From: Berkiella_A sp964633725
Lineage (GTDB): Bacteria; Pseudomonadota; Gammaproteobacteria; Berkiellales; Berkiellaceae
DNA: 64,000 bases
Assembly (NCBI GenBank): GCA_964633725.1
Contig: CAZWHY010000009.1
Coordinates: 1-64,000 of the forward strand
Direction of reading: 5' to 3'
Positions 35,655 through 45,829 of the stretch are shown piece by piece; position 1 is the stretch's first letter, and every line of letters starts with the position of its first letter. The position numbers and the translations under genes were made by a program. The notes under the pieces are model-generated. The model searched no databases. It had not been told where the DNA came from and saw nothing but the letters and a program-made list of their open reading frames with translations.

Positions 35655-36469
35655 TATCCTGTTTCCTCCGTTATCCTCTGACTCTGATATCCTGCCAGTG
35701 CTATTTCTTGTTTTATATTAGGTTTTTGTAGGTAAGCTAAAAATTCATGAGCACATTTATTATCATGTGCTCTTTTCAATAAAACGGCTTGCTGTTCAAT
35801 AAGAGGATATAAATCTTGGGGGATAAGCATAAATTCATTGCCCTGTGTTATATTTTCTAAAGTTGTTATCTGTAGTGCTTGAGTTAAAGCAATAATTCCC
35901 AGTTCTGCATTGCCTGTTTTAACAAAATGAAAAGTTTGGTTTACATTTTCACCTAAGACGATATTTTTTTGTATTTTATTCCAAAGTCCCACGGCATTTA
36001 AATAATGGTAAGCTCCTAGACCATAAGGGGCGAGCTTGGGGTTCGCAATGGCGATATGGCGGAAATTACTTTCAAATAAATAGCTTTGAATTTCTTGCCG
36101 TGATTTTTTATTGGGTGCCCATAATACCAATTGTCCTATGGCATAAGTAAACCGACTACGTTCTAAAATTTTATTTTTTGTTTCAAGCAGCTTAGGATGT
36201 TCCGAATTAGCGGCTAAAAATATATCATATGGGGCGCCCTGCAGAATTTGTGTGGTTATTTTTCCGGTGGAACCTGTACTAATAGTGATTGTATCGCATG
36301 CATTGCAATTAAAGTTTTTTAAAATTTGATTAAGCGTATTCGTGAAGTTAGATGCTACCGCAATGGTTATATTTTGTTTTTGAGACGGATTATCTTGAGA
36401 ATAAGCTGGGTAAATAGTTGACAGTAGTAGGAGGAGTGTAATAAAAAAAGCATACAAATATTTATTCAT
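35654..36469 (-). CDS. modA: Periplasmic molybdate-binding protein ModA
   Basis: 271 aa with a signal peptide (cleavage near AYSQ). ModA blocks ITIAVASNFTNTL, STGSTGKITTQILQGAPYDIFLAA and LAPYGLGAYHYLNAVGLW match the oxyanion-binding fold. First gene of modABC on the minus strand. It diverges from moeB with only 34 bp between the start codons. Confidence 0.94.
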   Translation of the reverse strand: MNKYLYAFFITLLLLLSTIYPAYSQDNPSQKQNITIAVASNFTNTLNQILKNFNCNACDTITISTGSTGKITTQILQGAPYDIFLAANSEHPKLLETKNKILERSRFTYAIGQLVLWAPNKKSRQEIQSYLFESNFRHIAIANPKLAPYGLGAYHYLNAVGLWNKIQKNIVLGENVNQTFHFVKTGNAELGIIALTQALQITTLENITQGNEFMLIPQDLYPLIEQQAVLLKRAHDNKCAHEFLAYLQKPNIKQEIALAGYQSQRITEETG

Positions 36470-36503
36470 GATAAAAATCTTAGTTTATAAGGGAGCGAGT
36501 AAA

Positions 36504-37622
36504 ATGACAATGCCCAAAGAGTTTAAACGGTATCAACGGCAAATCATTTTGCCAGAAATTGGAGTAAAGGGGCAAAAAAAATTACAAAATGCCAAAGTAT
36601 TATGTATTGGGGCAGGTGGTTTGGGCTCACCAATACTGTTATATCTCGCGGCAGCAGGGGTTGGGACATTGGGGATTATGGATCCAGATAAAATAGCGCT
36701 GTCTAATCTACATCGACAAGTTTTATTTAAAAGCAACCAACTTGGTTTGGATAAGGCAACTGTTGCCGCGTCACATTTGCAATTACTGAATACTAGAATA
36801 AAAATTATCCCTTATGTTGAGAAGCTTACCGTGTCTAATGCTATAGAGCGTATGCAAGATTATGATATTGTGATTGATGCGACGGATAATTTTAGTGCAA
36901 AATATTTAATTAATGACTGTGCTGCAAAACTAGGTATACCAATGGTTTACGGCGCAATTATGGGATATGAGGGGCAAGCTGCTGTGTTTTGGTCCAAGCA
37001 CGGCGCATGTTATCGATGCTTGTTTCCACAGCCACCTCAAATTCCCATCGCAAGCTGTGCAGAGTTTGGAATCATTGGCTCTATTGCTGGCATTATAGGT
37101 TCTATTCAAGCAATGGAAACAATCAAGTTGATTTTACAACACACTTCTTTAAAGCCGCGTATTGGCAAAATAGCGATGTTAGATGCAGCCAATATGGAAA
37201 TGCAGACCTATCAATTAGGAAAAAATAAAGAATGTGCTATTTGTAGCTGTACGCCTGAGGAAATCAAATTTGACATTGACAATAAAGAAGCATGTTATTT
37301 AGACAACAATAAAATTCAATTTGTTCAGTACAAAGAGCTATTCACCATGACAGAGGACGTTATTATCGATGTACGAGAAAGTTTTGAGTGGGAGCAAGGG
37401 CATATTCCTGGCGCACAACATTTACCTTTGTCTACATTAAGTTTTTCTACTGATAGCATCGAAAGCTGGAATCAAAATAAAAAGTATATTTTTTATTGCC
37501 AGAAAGGTATTTGTAGTCAACAAGCGGCAGAGATTTTTCTAAATAGTGGGTTTCAGCACGTTGCTTATTTACGAGGCGGCTTGTCTCGCTATAAGTCAGA
37601 GTTGGAGTTTACAGTAATGTAA
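36504..37622 (+). CDS. moeB: MoeB-type sulfur-carrier adenylyltransferase with rhodanese domain (MoeZ-like)
   Basis: 372 aa from the ATG at 36504, which has GGGAG 8 nt upstream; an ATG at 36468 would overlap the modA start. The E1-like domain has FKRYQRQIILPEIGVKGQ, the nucleotide loop GAGGLGSPILLYLAAAGVG and a CxxC zinc pair (CAICSC). The C-terminal ~90 residues form a rhodanese domain (IIDVRESFEWEQGHIPGA) with active-site Cys in YCQKGICSQQA. It activates MoaD by adenylation and can deliver sulfur itself. It could also serve ThiS, but no thiS is present. Confidence 0.92.
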   Translation: MTMPKEFKRYQRQIILPEIGVKGQKKLQNAKVLCIGAGGLGSPILLYLAAAGVGTLGIMDPDKIALSNLHRQVLFKSNQLGLDKATVAASHLQLLNTRIKIIPYVEKLTVSNAIERMQDYDIVIDATDNFSAKYLINDCAAKLGIPMVYGAIMGYEGQAAVFWSKHGACYRCLFPQPPQIPIASCAEFGIIGSIAGIIGSIQAMETIKLILQHTSLKPRIGKIAMLDAANMEMQTYQLGKNKECAICSCTPEEIKFDIDNKEACYLDNNKIQFVQYKELFTMTEDVIIDVRESFEWEQGHIPGAQHLPLSTLSFSTDSIESWNQNKKYIFYCQKGICSQQAAEIFLNSGFQHVAYLRGGLSRYKSELEFTVM

Positions 37623-37748
37623 ATGCGAATGGTTTTTAATAGCATAAAGCATTGAAAATCAGTACATATTTTAATGTGCTATGACTTTTAAAGCTATCCA
37701 ATTTGGTATCTAATATAAGTAGGAATAGCACTTAAAAGGAAGATTAAA

Positions 37749-39131
37749 TTGGCTAACTCAACAGGCGAAGGGATATCAGATTCTACTACCCCTAATAACC
37801 AGGCAGGCTCAGTTGCTTCTGGGGCAACAATTGATGTTTGGGAGCCAGAGGATCCGGTTTTTTGGGAGCAAACAGGTAAGAAAATTGCCAAAAGAAATTT
37901 GTGGGTTTCCATACCCTGTTTATTATTGGCTTTTTCTGTTTGGTTTATTTGGTCAGCTGTGGCAGTGAATCTAAATAGTGCGGGTTTCAATTTTTCTACA
38001 GAACAATTATTTACTTTAGCTGCGATGCCAGGATTGTCGGGGGCGACACTTAGAATTTTCTACTCTTTCACCGTACCTATTTTTGGTGGACGAAATTGGA
38101 CGATTATTAGTACCGCCTCGTTGTTGATTCCGGCTATTAGCATTGGTTTTGCTGTACAAGACCCAACAACATCTTATGGGGTTATGCTACTGCTAGCTGC
38201 CTTGTGTGGCTTGGGGGGCGGAAATTTCTCATCTTCCATGTCAAATATCAGCTTTTTCTTTCCTAAGCGTGAACAAGGAACCGCATTGGGCTTAAACGCT
38301 GGCTTGGGTAACTTAGGCGTTAGTGTTCTACAATTTTCAGTTCCTTTTGTTATTGGTATAGCAATTTTTGGTGGGTTCAGTGGCTCAGCCCAAACTATAA
38401 CCAAAGGTACGCAAGCGCAACAACTCTGGTTACAAAGTGCTGCCTTTGTTTGGATTATTCCTATAATATTGTGCACGATAGCAGCCTATTTATGGATGAA
38501 TAACTTAAAGTGTGCGCAAGTTTCACTTAAAGATCAATTAGTAATATTTAAAAGAAAACATATGTATTGGATGACGTGGCTTTATACCATGTCTTTTGGT
38601 TCTTTTATTGGATATTCTGCGGCATTTCCTTTATTGATTAAAACACAATTTCCTGAAATCAACCCTTTACAGTACGCTTTTTTAGGTCCAATGATAGGTG
38701 CGTTAATTCGGCCTGTAGGTGGCTGGATTTCTGATAAAATTAATAGCGGTGCAGCGGTTACCTTTTTTGATATTATTGTAATGATTTTTGCTGTGATAGG
38801 TGTGATTTATTTTATTAGTCCAGAAACCAAAAATTTCTGGGGATTTTTTGCTATGTTTATGTTGTTATTTTTGACAACAGGTATTGCAAATGGCTCCGTA
38901 TTTCAAATGATTTCATCCGTGTTTCCACAAAAAGAAGCGGCACCTGTATTGGGCTTTAGTTCTGCCATTGCAGCATATGGCGCATTTTTTATACCTAAAA
39001 TGTTTGGTATGTCCATTAAAGCAACCGGAATGCCGAATATGGCGCTATATATTTTCTTAGCATATTATTGCACTTGTATAGGCGTGACTTGGTGGTTTTA
39101 TTATCGTGAAAACGCGGAAGCCAAGTGTTAG
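37749..39131 (+). CDS. narK: Nitrate/nitrite transporter NarK, E. coli NarK-like
   Basis: 460 aa starting at TTG 37749, with GGAAG upstream. A 45-residue polar N-terminus precedes 12 membrane helices of the MFS nitrate/nitrite porter family. The signature GGGNFSSSMSNISFFFPKREQGTALGLNAGLGNLGVSVLQF closely follows E. coli NarK, the nitrate/nitrite exchanger. It lies upstream of narG with a 63-bp gap. A second, different NarK follows narI. Confidence 0.93.
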   Translation: MANSTGEGISDSTTPNNQAGSVASGATIDVWEPEDPVFWEQTGKKIAKRNLWVSIPCLLLAFSVWFIWSAVAVNLNSAGFNFSTEQLFTLAAMPGLSGATLRIFYSFTVPIFGGRNWTIISTASLLIPAISIGFAVQDPTTSYGVMLLLAALCGLGGGNFSSSMSNISFFFPKREQGTALGLNAGLGNLGVSVLQFSVPFVIGIAIFGGFSGSAQTITKGTQAQQLWLQSAAFVWIIPIILCTIAAYLWMNNLKCAQVSLKDQLVIFKRKHMYWMTWLYTMSFGSFIGYSAAFPLLIKTQFPEINPLQYAFLGPMIGALIRPVGGWISDKINSGAAVTFFDIIVMIFAVIGVIYFISPETKNFWGFFAMFMLLFLTTGIANGSVFQMISSVFPQKEAAPVLGFSSAIAAYGAFFIPKMFGMSIKATGMPNMALYIFLAYYCTCIGVTWWFYYRENAEAKC

Positions 39132-39194
39132 ATATTAATTAAAACAATAGAAAATATAAAAAAGCAACGTTATAAATAATAGGGAATTGTTAAC

Positions 39195-42100
39195 ATGAGC
39201 AGGGTATGGGATCGATTGTGTTATTTTAGAAAAGAGAATGAAAAATTTTCTGACAATCATGGTATTAAAGTAGATGCGGATAGGAGCTGGGAGAAAGCTT
39301 ATCGGCAAAGGTGGCAACACGATAAAATAGTTCGTTCAACCCATGGGGTCAATTGCACTGGATCTTGTAGCTGGAAAATTTATGTCAAAAATGGTCTGGT
39401 TACGTGGGAGACACAACAAACAGATTATCCCAGAACACGGCCCGATATGCCAAATCATGAACCCAGGGGTTGTGCCAGAGGGGCAAGTTATTCGTGGTAT
39501 TTATATAGTGCGAATAGACTAAAATACCCTATGATTCGAAGCCAGTTAATACAACTTTGGCGAGAGGCTAAAAAAGAGCATAATGATCCCGTTGATGCGT
39601 GGGAATCTATTATTTCAGATCCGAAAAAAGGAGCACAATATAAGGAAAATAGAGGCTTAGGTGGTTTTGTTCGGGCAAAATGGGATGAAATGAATGAAAT
39701 AATTGCATCTGCTAATATTGTCACCGCCAAAAAATATGGTCCAGATCGTATTATTGGATTTTCCCCCATACCCGCTATGTCTATGGTCTCTTATGCTGCG
39801 GGCAGTCGATACTTATCGCTGATTGGTGGCGTGTGCCTGAGCTTTTACGATTGGTATTGTGATTTGCCGCCTAGTTCCCCACAAACATGGGGGGAGCAAA
39901 CGGATGTGCCAGAGAGCGCGGATTGGTTTAACTCTTCTTTTATGATTCTCTGGGGCTCAAACGTTCCCCAAACCCGTACACCCGATGCCCATTTCTTTAC
40001 AGAAGCCAGGTATAAAGGCGCAACCAGTGTTGTTATTTGCCCAGATTATAGCGAGGCAGCAAAGCTTTCTGATGTTTGGTTGGCGCCTAAGCAGGGAACA
40101 GATGCGGCTGTGGGAATGGCGATGGGGCATGTCATACTCAAAGAATTTCATATTGAAAACAAAAGTGAGTATTTTACTGAGTATTGCCGACATTATTCTG
40201 ATATGCCATTTTTGGTTAGGTTGGTCAAAAAAGATAATGGCTATGTGCCGGATCGTTTTGTGCGTGCTTCAGATTTTAAAGAACAGCTAAAACATAGCAA
40301 TAATCCTGAATGGAAACCCGTTGTTGTTGATGAAATTTCGGGGAAAGTGGTTGTACCCAATGGCACCATAGGAGACAGATGGGGGGAGAAGGGCAAGTGG
40401 AACCTTGAGTCTAAAGAATCTTTGACGGGTGATAAAATTTCACCACAGCTTTCTATGATTGATAATTCAGATAAGCATGTTGAATCAGTTGCCTTCCCTT
40501 ATTTTGGTTGCAAAGAGCATGAATATTTTGAAAGTACAGATCATGATGATATCTTGTGGCGCAATGTACCGGTAAAAGAGATTCAATTAGAAGAAGGCAA
40601 GGCACTGGTTACCACTGTATTTGATTTAATGGTGGCTAACTATGGCGTCGATCGGGGGCTAGGAGGTGAAAATGTCGCAAGCTCATATGATGACGATGTG
40701 CCTTATACGCCAAAATGGCAAGAAAGAATCACAGGAGTCTCTTCGCAAGAGATTATCAATGTAGCCAGAGAATTTGCAAAGAATGCAGATAAAACCAAAG
40801 GTCGATCTATGGTGATTATCGGGGCAGCGATGAATCACTGGTATCACATGGATATGAATTATCGTGCGGTTATCAATATGTTGGTGATGTGTGGCTGTAT
40901 TGGTAAATCAGGTGGTGGTTGGGCACATTATGTCGGGCAAGAAAAGCTTAGGCCACAAACAGGCTGGCAGCCTTTAGCGTTTGGTTTAGATTGGAGTCGT
41001 CCACCAAGACACATGAATAGCACTTCATTTTTTTATGCCCACTCTAATCAATGGCGTTATGAACAGCTACAAGTGAATGATATTTTATCACCATTAGAAG
41101 ATGCTAAAAAATGGCAAGATTTATCTATCATCGACTGTAATGTGAAAGCAGAAAGAATGGGATGGTTGCCATCGGCACCGCAGTTAGAAGAAAACCCACT
41201 GACGATTAGTCAAAAAGCGAAAGAAGCCAATCAGTCTGTTAAAGATTATGTTGTATCTAACTTGAAAAGCGGTTCTTTGAAGATGTCTTGTACGAATCCA
41301 GATGACCCTAAAAACTTCCCCCGTAATTTGTTTATTTGGCGCTCAAATTTATTGGGTTCCAGTGGGAAAGGGCATGAATATTTTCTAAAGCATTTTTTAG
41401 GCACACAGCATGGTTCCAAAGCAAAAGATCTTGGGGAAATGGGGCAGAAAAAGCCATTAGAAGTAGAATGGAAAGATAAGGGGCCAGAAGGCAAATTAGA
41501 TTTATTGGTAACATTAGATTTTAGAATGTCAACAACTTGTTTATATTCAGATATTGTGTTGCCAACTGCGAGCTGGTATGAAAAAAATGATTTGAATACT
41601 TCTGATATGCATCCATTTATACATCCATTGAGTGCGGCAATAGATCCTGTCTGGGAATCTAGAAGTGATTGGAATATTTTTAAAGGCATTTGTGCTAAAT
41701 TTTCAGAGTTATCCATAGGACATCTGGGCGTTGAAAAAGACGTTGTCTTACTACCATTATTGCACGATACACCCAATGAATTAGGGCAAGCTTTACATGT
41801 CTCTGATTGGAAAAATGGCGATTGCGAACCGATTCCTGGTAAAACCATGCCTAATATTATAGAAGTAGAAAGAGATTATCCCAATACTTATAAAAAATTC
41901 ACTTCTGTTGGGCCTCTATTAGCCAAGCTGGGCAATGGTGGCAAAGGCATTTCTTGGGATACAAAAGAAGAAATTGAACTATTAAAAGAGTTAAATTATA
42001 GGGTTGAAGATGAGGGGGTAAGTTTTGGGCAGCCCAAAATTGAAACGGATATCGATGCAACAGAAGTTATTTTAGCTTTAGCGCCCGAAACAAATGGCAG

Positions 42101-42974
42101 CGTTGCGGTGAAAGCTTGGGAAGCCTTAAGCGAGTTTACGGGGCGAGAGCATGCGCATTTGGCACGTCCGAAAGAAGATGAAAAATTACGGTTTAGAGAT
42201 CTGCAAGCACAGCCACGCAAAATTATTAGCTCTCCGACTTGGAGTGGTATAGAGTCGGAAAAAGTTTGCTATAACGCAGGTTATACCAATGTGAATGAAT
42301 TAATTCCATGGCGCACCTTAACGGGGCGGCAACAACTGTATCAAGATCATGAGTGGATGCGGGCTTTTGGTGAGACATTATGTGTATATAAACCACCTAT
42401 TGACACCAAATCAGTCCAACCCGTGATTAACACGCATGGTCATGGGGGCAAGCAGGTCGTATTAAATTTTATTACGCCACACCAAAAATGGGGGATCCAT
42501 AGTACTTATACAGATAATTTGTTAATGCTGACTTTAAGTCGTGGTGGGCCCATCGTGTGGATTAGTGAAATCGATGCTAGAAAAATAGACGCAAAAGATA
42601 ATGATTGGATTGAGGCTTATAACGTGAATGGGGCTTTAGTGGCTCGTACAGTGGTCAGTCAGCGTGTGCCTGAAGGGATGATTATGATGTATCATGCGCA
42701 AGAAAAAATTGTGAACGTACCGATTAGTGAATTTACGACACATCGTGGTGGGATCCATAACTCAGTGACTCGTACGTGTATGAAGCCTACCCACATGATT
42801 GGCGGTTATGCGCAACAATCTTATGGGTTTAATTATTACGGTACGGTCGGCTCTAATCGAGACGAATTTATTATTTTAAGAAAGCTCGAAAATGTCGAGT
42901 GGAAATTAAGTGAAAAGCAAACCGAATCCCAAACTCAAACCCAATCTGAAGTGATTAAGGATAATGCACTATGA
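39195..42974 (+). CDS. narG: Respiratory nitrate reductase alpha subunit NarG
   Basis: 1259 aa, normal for NarG. The N-terminal FS0 cluster ligands are visible: HGVNCTGSCSWKIY followed by GCARGASYSW. Molybdopterin-binding regions follow, for example MILWGSNVPQTRTPDAHF, KSGGGWAHYVGQEKLRP and the C-terminal NFITPHQKWGIHSTY. It reduces nitrate to nitrite at a bis-MGD site on the cytoplasmic face. No twin-arginine export signal with cleavage site is seen, so the catalytic side is cytoplasmic. It overlaps narH by 4 bp. A Gln/Thr/Ser-rich tail ends the protein. Confidence 0.97.
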   Translation: MSRVWDRLCYFRKENEKFSDNHGIKVDADRSWEKAYRQRWQHDKIVRSTHGVNCTGSCSWKIYVKNGLVTWETQQTDYPRTRPDMPNHEPRGCARGASYSWYLYSANRLKYPMIRSQLIQLWREAKKEHNDPVDAWESIISDPKKGAQYKENRGLGGFVRAKWDEMNEIIASANIVTAKKYGPDRIIGFSPIPAMSMVSYAAGSRYLSLIGGVCLSFYDWYCDLPPSSPQTWGEQTDVPESADWFNSSFMILWGSNVPQTRTPDAHFFTEARYKGATSVVICPDYSEAAKLSDVWLAPKQGTDAAVGMAMGHVILKEFHIENKSEYFTEYCRHYSDMPFLVRLVKKDNGYVPDRFVRASDFKEQLKHSNNPEWKPVVVDEISGKVVVPNGTIGDRWGEKGKWNLESKESLTGDKISPQLSMIDNSDKHVESVAFPYFGCKEHEYFESTDHDDILWRNVPVKEIQLEEGKALVTTVFDLMVANYGVDRGLGGENVASSYDDDVPYTPKWQERITGVSSQEIINVAREFAKNADKTKGRSMVIIGAAMNHWYHMDMNYRAVINMLVMCGCIGKSGGGWAHYVGQEKLRPQTGWQPLAFGLDWSRPPRHMNSTSFFYAHSNQWRYEQLQVNDILSPLEDAKKWQDLSIIDCNVKAERMGWLPSAPQLEENPLTISQKAKEANQSVKDYVVSNLKSGSLKMSCTNPDDPKNFPRNLFIWRSNLLGSSGKGHEYFLKHFLGTQHGSKAKDLGEMGQKKPLEVEWKDKGPEGKLDLLVTLDFRMSTTCLYSDIVLPTASWYEKNDLNTSDMHPFIHPLSAAIDPVWESRSDWNIFKGICAKFSELSIGHLGVEKDVVLLPLLHDTPNELGQALHVSDWKNGDCEPIPGKTMPNIIEVERDYPNTYKKFTSVGPLLAKLGNGGKGISWDTKEEIELLKELNYRVEDEGVSFGQPKIETDIDATEVILALAPETNGSVAVKAWEALSEFTGREHAHLARPKEDEKLRFRDLQAQPRKIISSPTWSGIESEKVCYNAGYTNVNELIPWRTLTGRQQLYQDHEWMRAFGETLCVYKPPIDTKSVQPVINTHGHGGKQVVLNFITPHQKWGIHSTYTDNLLMLTLSRGGPIVWISEIDARKIDAKDNDWIEAYNVNGALVARTVVSQRVPEGMIMMYHAQEKIVNVPISEFTTHRGGIHNSVTRTCMKPTHMIGGYAQQSYGFNYYGTVGSNRDEFIILRKLENVEWKLSEKQTESQTQTQSEVIKDNAL

Positions 42975-44506
42975 AAGTACGGGCTCAAATAGGGAAAGTA
43001 TTAAATCTAGATAAGTGCATAGGGTGTCATACATGTTCTGTCACATGTAAGAATGTTTGGACATCAAGAGAAGGCATAGAATATGCTTGGTTTAATAATG
43101 TTGAAACCAAACCAGGTATTGGCTATCCCAAAGACTGGGAGAATCAAATAAAATGGAATGGTGGTTGGGAAATTAAAAATAATGGCAAGCTTGTACCAAA
43201 GATAGGGGGCAAGCTAAAGATTTTATTTAATTTGTTTGCTAATCCGGATTTGCCCCAAATCGATGATTATTATGAGCCTTATACCTTTGATTATGAACAT
43301 TTACAACAAGCTAAACACTCAGTAACCCCTCCCACAGCTAGACCAAAATCACTGATAACAGGCAAAGTGATGAGTAAGATTAATTGGGGGCCTAACTGGG
43401 AAGAAATTATGGGCGGCGAGTATGTGCATCGTAGCAAGGATGTCAATTTTGAGAAAGTACAAAAAGAGATCTATGGTGAGTTTGAAAATTCATTCATGAT
43501 GTACTTGCCGAGATTATGTGAGCATTGTTTAAATCCCACTTGTGTGGCTGTCTGTCCTTCTGGTGCTATCTATAAGCGCGAAGAAGATGGCATCGTGCTG
43601 ATTGATCAAAACAAGTGTCGGGGATGGCGTATGTGTGTCAGTGGTTGCCCCTACAAAAAAATATATTACAATTGGAAATCAGGCAAATCAGAAAAGTGTA
43701 CTTTTTGCTATCCCAGAATAGAATCAGGACAGCCCACGGTGTGTTCAGAAACTTGTGTCGGGCGTATTCGATATTTAGGTGTGATGCTTTATGATGCGGA
43801 CGCAATAGAAGCGATGGCTTCTGTTAAAGATCCCGAAGATCTCTATGAAGCACAAATGAAGATATTTTTAGATCCGAATGATCCGGAAGTGATTGAAAAT
43901 GCGCTGAAACAAGGTATACCGCATGATTGGTTAGAAGCGGCTAAATTATCCCCTGTTTACAAAATGATTAAAGAATGGAAAATTGCTTTCCCTTTGCATC
44001 CGGAATATCGAACCTTACCGATGGTTTGGTACATTCCGCCATTAAGCCCTATTGAGAAAAATGCACAACAAAAAAATATTGCAACCAAAAGCTTGATTCC
44101 AGATGTAGAGTCTTTGCGTATTCCTAATCAATATCTTGCGAATATGTTAACCGCTGGTAAAGTAGAGCCCATTGTGTATGCGCTTAAAAAATTATTGGGC
44201 ATGCGTGCCTTTATGCGTACACGACATGTTGATGAGGCAGAAAATCTTGATATTTTAAAAGAAATTGATTCAAATCTACAAGAGGTCAATGAAATGTATC
44301 GTTATTTGGCGATTGCAAACTATGAAGATAGGTATGTTATCCCAACCTCTAAAAGAGAGGTCTCTGTGGAAAATGCATTTGCTTTAAAAGCAGGTATGGG
44401 ATTTTGTACTGGTAGTACTGATTCGGAAAAGATTAATATCACTGTTATGCACAAACCTAAAAATCTATTTGCTGGAAAAATATTAAATGAAAACGAAGAT
44501 ATTTAA
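42971..44506 (+). CDS. narH: Respiratory nitrate reductase beta subunit NarH
   Basis: 511 aa. Four iron-sulfur cluster motifs are present: C16-x2-C19-x2-C22-x3-C26 near the N-terminus, CEHCLNPTCVAVCP, the CRGWRMCVSGCP motif whose Trp marks the 3Fe-4S cluster, and CTFCYPRIESGQPTVCSETC. It passes electrons from NarI haem to NarG. It overlaps narG by 4 bp and narJ by 20 bp. Confidence 0.97.
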   Translation: MKVRAQIGKVLNLDKCIGCHTCSVTCKNVWTSREGIEYAWFNNVETKPGIGYPKDWENQIKWNGGWEIKNNGKLVPKIGGKLKILFNLFANPDLPQIDDYYEPYTFDYEHLQQAKHSVTPPTARPKSLITGKVMSKINWGPNWEEIMGGEYVHRSKDVNFEKVQKEIYGEFENSFMMYLPRLCEHCLNPTCVAVCPSGAIYKREEDGIVLIDQNKCRGWRMCVSGCPYKKIYYNWKSGKSEKCTFCYPRIESGQPTVCSETCVGRIRYLGVMLYDADAIEAMASVKDPEDLYEAQMKIFLDPNDPEVIENALKQGIPHDWLEAAKLSPVYKMIKEWKIAFPLHPEYRTLPMVWYIPPLSPIEKNAQQKNIATKSLIPDVESLRIPNQYLANMLTAGKVEPIVYALKKLLGMRAFMRTRHVDEAENLDILKEIDSNLQEVNEMYRYLAIANYEDRYVIPTSKREVSVENAFALKAGMGFCTGSTDSEKINITVMHKPKNLFAGKILNENEDI

Positions 44507-45140
44507 AATACTATCGCTGTTGCTTATGTACCCAGAGCAAGCGTGGTTAGATGAATTGGATACAATAATAGAAAGCATTAAGCAAGAAAATCTTTTGTCC
44601 AAAGTGCAATCTGAGCAAATAGGTTGTTTTATTGTATATTTAAAGTCACATTCTGTTCTTGAATTACAAGAAAATTATGTTAGTTTATTTGATCGTATTC
44701 CATCATTGTCATTACACTTATTTGAGCACATTCACGGGGATTCTAGAGATCGTGGTCAAGCAATGGTTGATTTGGTTGATTTATATCATACGCATGGTTT
44801 GATGGTCAATTCTAATGAGCTACCTGATTATTTACCATTGTTCTTAGAGTTTTTATCTTTATTACCAATGGCTCAGGCTTCTGAGATGCTGGGTGATCCT
44901 ATTAATGTCATTGCGGCTATTTTTGAGAGATTAAAATTGAGAAACAATAGCTATTCGGTGCTTTTTGGAATTATAGGTGATTTTTCAGCTCAAAAACCAG
45001 ATAAAAAAATGATTTTCGAAGCTTTGAAACAGTATAAGAAAATAGAAGAACAGCCTGAAAATATTGATAAGCGATGGGTTGAACAGCCCGCATTTAAACC
45101 AATTAAAATCAAAGAAAATAGAGTAGAGGAAGCAAAATGA
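44487..45140 (+). CDS. narJ: Nitrate reductase assembly chaperone NarJ
   Basis: 217 aa. All-helical TorD/NarJ family protein: ILSLLLMYPEQAWLDEL, YVSLFDRIPSLSLHLFEHIHGDSRDRGQAMVDL and LPDYLPLFLEFLSLLP. It inserts the molybdenum cofactor into NarG before membrane docking. It overlaps both neighbours by a few bases. Confidence 0.94.
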   Translation: MKTKIFKILSLLLMYPEQAWLDELDTIIESIKQENLLSKVQSEQIGCFIVYLKSHSVLELQENYVSLFDRIPSLSLHLFEHIHGDSRDRGQAMVDLVDLYHTHGLMVNSNELPDYLPLFLEFLSLLPMAQASEMLGDPINVIAAIFERLKLRNNSYSVLFGIIGDFSAQKPDKKMIFEALKQYKKIEEQPENIDKRWVEQPAFKPIKIKENRVEEAK

Positions 45141-45820
45141 ATGATTACCTAAATAGTTTGCTTTTTGGGTACTACCCTTATTTCGCTATAATTGTTTGCA
45201 TTGTTGGAAGTATGATGCGATATGAGCATAATCCTTATAGTTGGAAAACAGGTTCTAGTCAGCTATTACAAAATAAAGGGATAAAGTTTGGAAGTACACT
45301 ATTTCATGCGGGTATTATTTTGCTCTTTTTTGGGCATTTGTTTGGATTGTTGACACCCTCTCAAATATATACGCCTTTTGTATCTGTGCCAACTAAGCAA
45401 TTATTGGCTATGGTGGCAGGGGGGGTGTTTGGCTCACTATGTTTTGTGGGGTTGAGTATATTATTGGTTCGTAGATTATTTGATGCCAGAGTGAGGGCCA
45501 CCAGTAGCATAGGTGATATATTAATTTTAGTAATTTTATATGTTCAGCTTATATTAGGTTTAATATCAATTTATTTTTCAGCGCAGCATATGGATGGTAG
45601 CAGTATGGTTCATTTAGCGCATTGGGCTCAGCATATTGTGATTTTCAAATCGGATGCCGCAAGCTTTTTGCTCAATGAACATTTGATTTTTAAAATGCAT
45701 ATATTTTTAGGTTTAACAATATTTCTTGTTTTTCCATTTACCAGGTTAGTACACATTTTAAGTTTTCCATATGGTTACTTATTACGAACAGGGTACCAAA
45801 TTGTCAGAAAACGCGTATAA
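45137..45820 (+). CDS. narI: Nitrate reductase gamma subunit NarI (cytochrome b)
   Basis: 227 aa with five membrane helices. Conserved His residues expected to bind two b haems occur in FHAGIILLFFGHLFG near the second helix, and in KMHIFLGLTIFLVFPFTRLVHI near the fifth. It oxidises quinol and passes electrons to NarH. It overlaps narJ by 4 bp. Confidence 0.95.
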   Translation: MNDYLNSLLFGYYPYFAIIVCIVGSMMRYEHNPYSWKTGSSQLLQNKGIKFGSTLFHAGIILLFFGHLFGLLTPSQIYTPFVSVPTKQLLAMVAGGVFGSLCFVGLSILLVRRLFDARVRATSSIGDILILVILYVQLILGLISIYFSAQHMDGSSMVHLAHWAQHIVIFKSDAASFLLNEHLIFKMHIFLGLTIFLVFPFTRLVHILSFPYGYLLRTGYQIVRKRV

Positions 45821-45829
45821 GGATATACC

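Noticed and set aside
37630..37748. Possible FNR or NarL site upstream of the first narK
   Set aside because: TTGA-AAA-TCAG near 37653 lacks the spacing of an FNR box, and no convincing NarL heptamer pair was found.
41246..41848. 200-codon open frame antisense to narG
   Set aside because: It lies wholly inside narG, has no family features and no ribosome site; a shadow of the real gene.
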